Assembly: GCA_027310845.1 (NCBI GenBank)
Contig: DAIDAB010000058.1
Span: forward strand, 1-10,404
DNA length: 10,404 nt
Origin: a bacterium
GTDB taxonomy: Archaea; Thermoproteota; Nitrososphaeria; Nitrososphaerales; CADDZS01
Direction: 5' to 3'
Shown here one piece after another: positions 5,963 through 10,404 of this stretch. The position numbers and the translations under genes were made by a program. How positions within the stretch are numbered: the stretch's first letter is position 1; each line of letters begins with the position of its first letter. Below the pieces are notes generated by a model. It was given only the letters and a program-made list of their open reading frames with translations. It searched no databases and was not told where the DNA came from.

Positions 5963-6892
5963 ATGAAATTTGGAATCGTTCTCCCTGTTGAGGGCAATGT
6001 AGCTAAAGAAGGAAAACCTGATCCGCGTCTTGCCATAGCGACTGCTCAAAGAGCAGAGGAGCTCGGCTACGATTCAGTCTGGGCTGGCGAAAGACTGCTG
6101 CTTTCTCAGAGGCTTGAGCCGCTTCTCGTCCTTGCGAGTATATCCGGAAGGACCGAGCGCGTCCGACTAGGCACGTCGGTGCTTATCGCACCGCTTAGGC
6201 ACCCTGTACTACTTGCAAATCAGATATCTGCTCTAGATCTTACTTCGAATGGAAGATTGATTCTAGGCCTTGGGGTTGGTGCAGAAAGAATCAAACTCGA
6301 GTATGAGTCTGTTGGTGTTCCATTTAGAGAAAGGGGAGGAAGACTGGATGAATCTATCACGGTCTTGAAACGTGTTTGGACTGAAGAAGAAGTCACTTTT
6401 GAAGGCAAGTATTACAAGCTTAACAATGTCAGAATGCGGCTCAGGCCCAAGCAACGAGGCGGGCCTCCCATCTGGCTCGGTGGGATGACTCAGAGGCTGT
6501 TAGGAAGAGCAGGTCGTTTTGCAGATGGATGGATGCCCATCGAAGTACCACCAGCAGAGTATTCGGATTCCTTCAAGCAGCTCTCGACATTTGCTCTGTC
6601 AAGCGGTCGGGATCCTTCCAAAATCGAACATGCACTCTACATAACACTAAACATGAGAAAAGACCCCGCAGAATCAAAGAGGGAAGCCCAAGAGTTTCTT
6701 GAAACCTATTACGGTGCAAAGTTTGCTTCGATAGAGAAATTTGGCATATTCGGGACTCTCAAGGATTCCCTGGAGGGAATCGAGGAATACTCAAGCGTAG
6801 GGATTGAAACGATCGTTGTGAGATTTGCTTCATTTGGAGATCCAATTCAGGAAGTCGAATCATTCGCCAAAGACGTACTATCGTCATTCTGA
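5963..6892 (+). CDS. Luciferase-like (LLM) flavin- or F420-dependent oxidoreductase
   Basis: From MKFGIVLP the product is 309 residues, the normal length for this TIM-barrel family. It shows the N-terminal strand, AEELGYDSVWAGERLL, the stretch RLGTSVLIAPLRHPVLLANQ, the hallmark GRLILGLGVG, and RGGRLDESITVLKRVWTEEEVTFEGKYY split over the usual helix. GPPIWLGG and RAGRFADGWMP complete the cofactor side. Family members use FMN or the deazaflavin F420 to oxidise or reduce a range of substrates. Archaea that make F420 carry many paralogues, so F420 is the more likely cofactor here, but the substrate cannot be read. The frame is open back to a GTG at 5921, which would add 14 residues. I prefer the ATG at 5963 because the first beta strand begins there in relatives. 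It ends 127 bases before a convergent gene. Confidence 0.9.
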   Translation: MKFGIVLPVEGNVAKEGKPDPRLAIATAQRAEELGYDSVWAGERLLLSQRLEPLLVLASISGRTERVRLGTSVLIAPLRHPVLLANQISALDLTSNGRLILGLGVGAERIKLEYESVGVPFRERGGRLDESITVLKRVWTEEEVTFEGKYYKLNNVRMRLRPKQRGGPPIWLGGMTQRLLGRAGRFADGWMPIEVPPAEYSDSFKQLSTFALSSGRDPSKIEHALYITLNMRKDPAESKREAQEFLETYYGAKFASIEKFGIFGTLKDSLEGIEEYSSVGIETIVVRFASFGDPIQEVESFAKDVLSSF

Positions 6893-6969
6893 AGACCCTA
6901 CTTGCGAATTTTGGCCATAGATTCGAGTCTAGGCACCGTCTCCCCCAAAACTATTGTCACAACAGGTCG

Positions 6970-6992
6970 CCAGCTTTTGTAAAGCTGGTTTT
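6970..6992 (+). terminator. Hairpin with short T-run between convergent genes
   Basis: CCAGCTTT (6970-6977) and AAAGCTGG (6981-6988) pair perfectly over eight bases with a TGT loop, followed by TTTT (6989-6992). It lies 77 bases after the stop of the luciferase-like gene and 27 bases before the stop of the opposite-strand membrane gene. It looks like an intrinsic terminator for the plus strand. Archaea rely mainly on T-runs, so the stem may act otherwise. Confidence 0.5.
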
Positions 6993-7019
6993 CCTGAGTC
7001 CAATTTTGCAATGCGAGAG

Positions 7020-7382
7020 CTATCTATGATAGTGCATAAGGAAAGCTCCTACGAGAGCAAGTATTGCGCCGATAAAATACAAGCCTCCGCCCAAGGCAAA
7101 TGACATCACTGCGATTACTCCTATGATGTAAGCTACAGCCCTTGGAGAATCTAGCGACATATAGAGAGAAACTATCGCAAGTGCACCAAGAACTGCCTCA
7201 GTTCCTGCGACCAGAAAAGTAGTCAGTCCAAATGCGCCAATAGTTGGCACAAGTAGTGTGTCTCGTATCATGCCTACGATTCCATCTAAGGTGATCATGA
7301 GAGCTCCTATCGCTGCTAATGTGATGCCGTACTTCGGAATCTGTATTTGTCTCCTCTCACTTTCTACAATACTTCGGGACAT
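7020..7382 (-). CDS. Four-helix integral membrane protein, unknown function
   Basis: The 120-residue protein has a short polar start (SRSIVESERRQIQIPK), then four hydrophobic spans at about 18-38, 48-75, 82-98 and 100-117, and ends in MHYHR. A conserved-looking charged residue lies inside the first region (D33) and one glutamate in the second span (E62). No signal peptide, enzyme motif or known transporter signature is visible. The ATG at 7382 is well supported: on the minus strand AGGAGG (7401-7396) lies before it with a spacing of about 13 bases, longer than ideal. It is convergent with the luciferase-like gene and divergent from the peroxiredoxin gene. Similar small membrane proteins are widespread in archaea and are mostly unnamed. 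Confidence 0.75.
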   Translation of the reverse strand: MSRSIVESERRQIQIPKYGITLAAIGALMITLDGIVGMIRDTLLVPTIGAFGLTTFLVAGTEAVLGALAIVSLYMSLDSPRAVAYIIGVIAVMSFALGGGLYFIGAILALVGAFLMHYHR

Positions 7383-7513
7383 CGTCTTGTTTTCGCCTCC
7401 TATGATTCAGTAATGGAGCCCTCAACTATTTACATGGAGGAGACGATTCTCATACCTGATAATGGGAATTTAGAACGATGGCGCCCACATCAAGGATTTA
7501 TGCTCATAACCCC

Positions 7514-7529
7514 CCGAAAGTGTTATAGT
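7514..7529 (+). promoter_or_regulatory. BRE/TATA promoter for the peroxiredoxin gene
   Basis: CCGAAAG (7514-7520) is followed by TGTTATAGT (7521-7529), again a GAAAG element and a TATA-like core. Transcription would begin near 7550 and leave a leader of about 50 bases with GGAGGA at 7585-7590. This message is less leaderless than the others in the window. Confidence 0.45.
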
Positions 7530-7604
7530 TCTAAAGGGAGCAAGAAAAGTGAGATTTTTCAGCTATCCATCTTCTTGGAGCTCTGGAGGAACTAGGATCG
7601 AGGG

Positions 7605-8174
7605 TTGACTACAAGCAAGTGGTTTGAGCTCCCAAAAGAGCTCCCGATTCCAGTCGACGATGGGGCTTGCGCGCATCTTCAAGGGATGTTTATGCCTGAT
7701 GTCAATTTGCAATCAACTCGCGGTCGTCAAGTAAACATTGGGGAAGTTTCATCCAATAAGACAGTCTTCTTCTTTTATCCCATGACAGGCAAGCCGGGAG
7801 TTCCCTTACCGAAAGGCTGGGATCTGATACCTGGAGCCCGCGGATGCACCCCTGAATCTTGCTCTTATCGTGACCACTACAGAGAGTTTAGAGACCTTGG
7901 TTTCGAGGTTTTCGGGATAAGCTCTCAGACCACTGAAGATCAAAAAGAGTTCTCTCAGAGATCAGGCATTACATATGAGATCTTGAGCGATTCGAAACTT
8001 GAACTAGCTAGAGCCTTGAGGCTTCCAACATTCACAGTCGAGGAAGTCGAAAGACCCCTAATCAGACGCCTGACGCTAATTGCAAAAGAAAGGAAGATAG
8101 AGAAAGTATTCTATCCTATATTCCCTCCTGATAAGAACGCTGATCAGGTGCTCGAATACTTGCATCAATCTTAA
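7605..8174 (+). CDS. Peroxiredoxin, PrxQ/BCP-like
   Basis: The 189-residue protein is an AhpC/TSA-type thiol peroxidase. After FFFYPMTGKPGVPLPKGWD (55-73) comes GARGCTPESCSYRDH (77-91). C81 is the likely peroxidatic cysteine, preceding Thr and Pro, and C86, five residues later, fits the resolving cysteine of PrxQ/BCP enzymes. An arginine at 154 or 155 (LIRRLTLI) is in place to activate the thiolate. It would reduce hydrogen peroxide or organic peroxides in the cytoplasm using thioredoxin-like donors. The insert with VPLPKGWDLIPGARGC is, to my recollection, also seen in bacterial peroxiredoxins, so transfer from bacteria is possible. C22 is an extra cysteine. The TTG at 7605 is chosen since TAG closes the frame at 7593-7595 and GGAGGA lies at 7585-7590. 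Confidence 0.9.
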   Translation: MTTSKWFELPKELPIPVDDGACAHLQGMFMPDVNLQSTRGRQVNIGEVSSNKTVFFFYPMTGKPGVPLPKGWDLIPGARGCTPESCSYRDHYREFRDLGFEVFGISSQTTEDQKEFSQRSGITYEILSDSKLELARALRLPTFTVEEVERPLIRRLTLIAKERKIEKVFYPIFPPDKNADQVLEYLHQS

Positions 8175-8292
8175 GAAAACAAACAAGAGCTCTAGGATTC
8201 TCTCATTTGCTCTAATGGAAAGACGAGGCGACTTGTGCCTTAGGTCGTACTCAACCCAAGACACAATCTCCCATAACGCGAGTCTGAGATTT

Positions 8293-9897
8293 TCATCGAC
8301 CAGTTGGTACCTGAGCCGGAGTAACCACCGGCCGCCTTGGTCTCGTTGCGTTCATGATCGCGCTTCCGACGATGACTATCGCCAAGTTAAGCGCCAGACC
8401 AATTGCTCCAACGTACATCGCGAAAGGACTACCTGCGGCTAGTGCTACCCCTGGAGCAGGATAGATAGTCGTAGTTAATGGGAACGCGAATTTGTTTGCT
8501 GCCAACGTGAAATACAAGCTGGCAGCGAGTCCTACTGCAGCGCCCGCGAGTAAAGCTTCGTTTCTGAACCATTTAGTGAAGAGGACAAAGTAAATCGTCG
8601 GTATCCCCTGAATTACAAACGCAGCGGCGAAGTAATAGAATTGCACATTGTAAGTCGGAGGTATCAAGAAAACGACACCTAGAGCTGTGAATTTGAAGAC
8701 CGCGGATGACCATTTAGCTATTCGACTCTCACCCTTTGGTGTCAGGTTTGGCTTGAACTCCTTCACAACGTTCCTCGCAAGAAGATTACCCTGTGCGATT
8801 GCCATGATTGCAGCAGGCACCAGTCCTCCTACGAAGACTCCAACCAGAACTATGGCGGCAAACCATGGTGCGCTTCCATTGAATTCTGCGAGAGCCATTG
8901 CGGGGATAACCAAGATGCCTTTGAAAGAGGCCGGGAAAGATGATAGCAAGCTATTTGCTGCAGCGTTCTGTGTCACGATGACTCCCAGAGTGTCTGCAAG
9001 AAAAAGAGGGATTGCGTAGAAAATAGCTAGAGACAGGCCAATCTTCAGGTTTTTGCGGCTTTGAGTAGCATAAGTGTTGTTGATGTTATGAGGCCAAGAA
9101 ACATAGGATAAGGCCGTACCCAGCATGCTTGTGGAAAAGGCAATAGAGAGCAATGGGTTGAATGAAATAAAGTTAGATCCAGCTGGCGGAGCTGCAGGTT
9201 TGGTCGCATGCGCGAACGCATTTCCAAAACCTCCTACCGCACCGAACGCTATTGCAACTAGGGCAAGCAGAGAGATCCAAACGAGAATATCTTTGAAGAT
9301 TGAGCCCAATGTCGCTCCTCTGAGGCCACTTGTGAAAGTGAATCCTGCCAGAACGACAAATGCCACTACCAGTCCTATTTCTTGCAACTCGGTAGAGTTT
9401 CCAAGACCATAAAACATTGCGACGAGGACTCCTTGCAACCCCACTATTTGCAGAGCAATGTATGGTATCAAAGCTCCGATTCCGACGAGCGCAAAGACGA
9501 TCGAGAGTGCCCTACTGCCAGTTTCTCCTTTTATTGTGTCACCCACTGTCAAGTAGCCTTTCTCTTGGGCCTTGGTCCAGAGTCTAGGCAGGACAAGAAT
9601 GGTAAACGCAAAGACCATTGCCTGGTATGTTACAGCCATGTATCCAAAAGCGCCAAGAGTGAAGATACTGGATGGGACAGACAATATCGAGAACGCAGTG
9701 TACCAATCAGCACCGAAAAGAAAGAATGCCGTAAAAGCTCCCAGTCTTCCACCTGCCATACCCCATTCGAATATTCCACTTAGGTCTCCCTTCCTCCATC
9801 TCGATCCCAGAAAGCCGAGAGCAATGAATACTACAAATAACCCAATGAAGACCGGAAGGATCACATTCAGATTTGGAACTATAGTGCTTGCAGCCAT
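8293..9897 (-). CDS. Sodium:solute symporter (SSS family), MctP-like monocarboxylate type
   Basis: The 534-residue protein has about 13 hydrophobic spans and typical SSS features. These are WGMAGGRLGAFTAFFLFGADWYTA split across residues 45-68, GYLTVGDTIKG (114-124), FTFTSGLRGATLGSIFKD (186-203), and SYVSWPHNINNTYATQS (264-280). It should import a small solute, driven by sodium or protons, across the cytoplasmic membrane. The pairing with a DUF3311-type protein is the arrangement known for MctP permeases, which take up lactate, pyruvate and similar acids, so a monocarboxylate is the best guess. The C-terminal tail is short, basic and proline-rich. The ATG at 9897 is seven bases after the stop of the small membrane gene, with AAAGGTG just upstream overlapping that stop, which argues for coupled translation. 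Confidence 0.92.
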   Translation of the reverse strand: MAASTIVPNLNVILPVFIGLFVVFIALGFLGSRWRKGDLSGIFEWGMAGGRLGAFTAFFLFGADWYTAFSILSVPSSIFTLGAFGYMAVTYQAMVFAFTILVLPRLWTKAQEKGYLTVGDTIKGETGSRALSIVFALVGIGALIPYIALQIVGLQGVLVAMFYGLGNSTELQEIGLVVAFVVLAGFTFTSGLRGATLGSIFKDILVWISLLALVAIAFGAVGGFGNAFAHATKPAAPPAGSNFISFNPLLSIAFSTSMLGTALSYVSWPHNINNTYATQSRKNLKIGLSLAIFYAIPLFLADTLGVIVTQNAAANSLLSSFPASFKGILVIPAMALAEFNGSAPWFAAIVLVGVFVGGLVPAAIMAIAQGNLLARNVVKEFKPNLTPKGESRIAKWSSAVFKFTALGVVFLIPPTYNVQFYYFAAAFVIQGIPTIYFVLFTKWFRNEALLAGAAVGLAASLYFTLAANKFAFPLTTTIYPAPGVALAAGSPFAMYVGAIGLALNLAIVIVGSAIMNATRPRRPVVTPAQVPTGR

Positions 9898-9904
9898 TCT
9901 AATT

Positions 9905-10102
9905 TTACACCTTTCCTCTTTCCGAAGCGAAGGTATATGCCAGAAGAAGCACGGCGCTCACAGGGAACATTAACAGAGGCCACCAGTAAAAGAATGGCAT
10001 ACCTCCTAGACTGTAGGCGGTTCCTATGTTGTACCAGGGCCATAGATACGCTCCCCAGATGACGAGTTCGGCTACTAATAGTACTGCGGTTGAACGATCC
10101 AT
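9905..10102 (-). CDS. DUF3311-type small membrane protein, symporter partner
   Basis: The 65-residue protein has two hydrophobic helices (about 6-23 and 39-57) separated by a loop with N25 and GGMPFFYWWPLL (33-44). The G-x-PFFYWW pattern is characteristic of DUF3311 proteins, which are encoded directly before SSS-family permeases such as MctP. It is probably an accessory subunit in the membrane; its exact job is unknown. The ATG at 10102 follows a strong promoter at 10131-10141 with a very short leader. The stop overlaps the ribosome-binding region of the symporter gene seven bases ahead, so the two form an operon. Confidence 0.85.
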   Translation of the reverse strand: MDRSTAVLLVAELVIWGAYLWPWYNIGTAYSLGGMPFFYWWPLLMFPVSAVLLLAYTFASERGKV

Positions 10103-10122
10103 AGATCTTTTCGAAGCGCGAG

Positions 10123-10168
10123 TTAGGCGGCTTATATTTAAGCGTTCAATTCTTTAGCTTTAGGCGGC
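10123..10168. repeat. 9-bp direct repeat flanking the TATA box
   Basis: TTAGGCGGC occurs at 10123-10131 and again at 10160-10168, 37 bases apart on the same strand. One copy abuts the TATA box on its downstream side and the other lies about 20 bases upstream of it, so bound regulators could block or recruit the transcription machinery. Operator function is inferred. Confidence 0.45.
10131..10141 (-). promoter_or_regulatory. TATA box of the DUF3311-symporter operon
   Basis: On the minus strand TTAAATATAAG (10141-10131) is the best TATA box in the window. With GAACGC just upstream as a possible BRE, transcription would start near 10110, about 8 bases before the ATG at 10102. Confidence 0.65.
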
Positions 10169-10404
10169 ACAATGTAAAAAACCACTGGCCTGCTCGTACT
10201 ATACTCAAAATTTCTTGGTGCGACTCATACCTGATTTGAAATATTTTTGCTCGCCAAGATTAGTTGGGGACATTGGCCGAAGGAGCGAAGACCTAGGGCT
10301 ATTAGATTGATGGATTCCTTATTCTTGCTCGAGCCGGAATCAAAGTAGCCTGAAAAGGCAGATTCTAAACAAAAAAGTACCCAAGCCCTCCATTTCCTTT
10401 CTTG
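10169..10404. other. Intergenic to the window edge, nothing recognised
   Basis: No start with a convincing frame is seen on either strand. A minus-strand frame is open from the right edge to about 10229 without a start codon of its own, but its translation shows no motif or domain. An A/T-rich patch (GATTTGAAATATTTTT, near 10232-10247) could be part of a promoter for a gene outside the window. No RNA gene or inverted repeat of note was found. Confidence 0.4.

Noticed and set aside
7347..7595. 82-residue plus-strand ORF before the peroxiredoxin gene
   Set aside because: It crosses the start of the membrane gene and the promoter region and has no recognisable features.
8265..8291. Inverted repeat AATCTC/GAGATT after the symporter stop
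   Set aside because: The six-base stem has a 15-base loop and no T-run follows on the minus strand, so a terminator is not supported.
9125..9973. Long plus-strand ORFs opposite the symporter gene
   Set aside because: They are antisense shadows of a clearly real membrane-transporter frame.
10229..10404. Minus-strand frame open to the right edge
   Set aside because: About 58 codons without a stop can arise by chance, and the translation shows no domain or compositional sign of a gene tail.

Overview
The window looks archaeal, most likely Nitrososphaeria/Thaumarchaeota or a near relative, at moderate GC. Five genes open with TTG. Several have a purine-rich GAAAG element followed by an A/T-rich TATA-like box about 30 bases before the start codon, as expected for archaeal promoters and near-leaderless transcripts. 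A short protein carrying YPVSEQFKVLEGYDIYRS resembles, from memory, a small conserved protein of ammonia-oxidising thaumarchaea. An archaeal-type RNase J-like nuclease and a probable F420-dependent luciferase-like oxidoreductase fit this placement. The exact lineage cannot be fixed without a search.

Layout. 1-299: no convincing gene, but a run of three nested or adjacent hairpins (29-130) and a good promoter (261-273). 300-1742 (+): a two-gene operon of a CCG-domain (HdrB/GlcF-like) protein with degenerate cysteine sites and a RidA-family protein lacking the usual catalytic arginine. 1896-2159 (-): a small basic zinc-finger protein. 2358-3779 (-): beta-CASP RNase J-like nuclease. 3835-4851 (-): NAD-type D-2-hydroxyacid dehydrogenase (glyoxylate/hydroxypyruvate reductase type). 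5033-5305 (-) and 5340-5528 (+): two small divergent ORFs, the second a C2HC zinc-finger protein with abruptly higher GC. 5616-5897 (+): small conserved thaumarchaeal-type protein. 5963-6892 (+): luciferase-like monooxygenase. 7020-7382 (-): four-helix membrane protein. 7605-8174 (+): PrxQ/BCP-like peroxiredoxin. 8293-10102 (-): an operon of a DUF3311-type small membrane protein and a sodium:solute symporter of the MctP (monocarboxylate) type. 10103-10404: no gene, but a strong TATA box flanked by a 9-bp direct repeat.

Function. Most genes are ordinary chromosomal housekeeping or redox genes: RNA turnover, 2-oxoacid reduction, peroxide detoxification, and uptake of small organic acids. The symporter and the hydroxyacid dehydrogenase could both handle short organic acids, but they are 3.4 kb apart and nothing in the sequence links them. 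I see no mobile element, CRISPR array, phage gene, toxin-antitoxin pair, rRNA or tRNA. The best candidates for something undescribed are the CCG/RidA pair with degenerate active sites, the structured stretch at 29-130, and the repeat-flanked promoter of the transporter operon. None amounts to a demonstrated new system.
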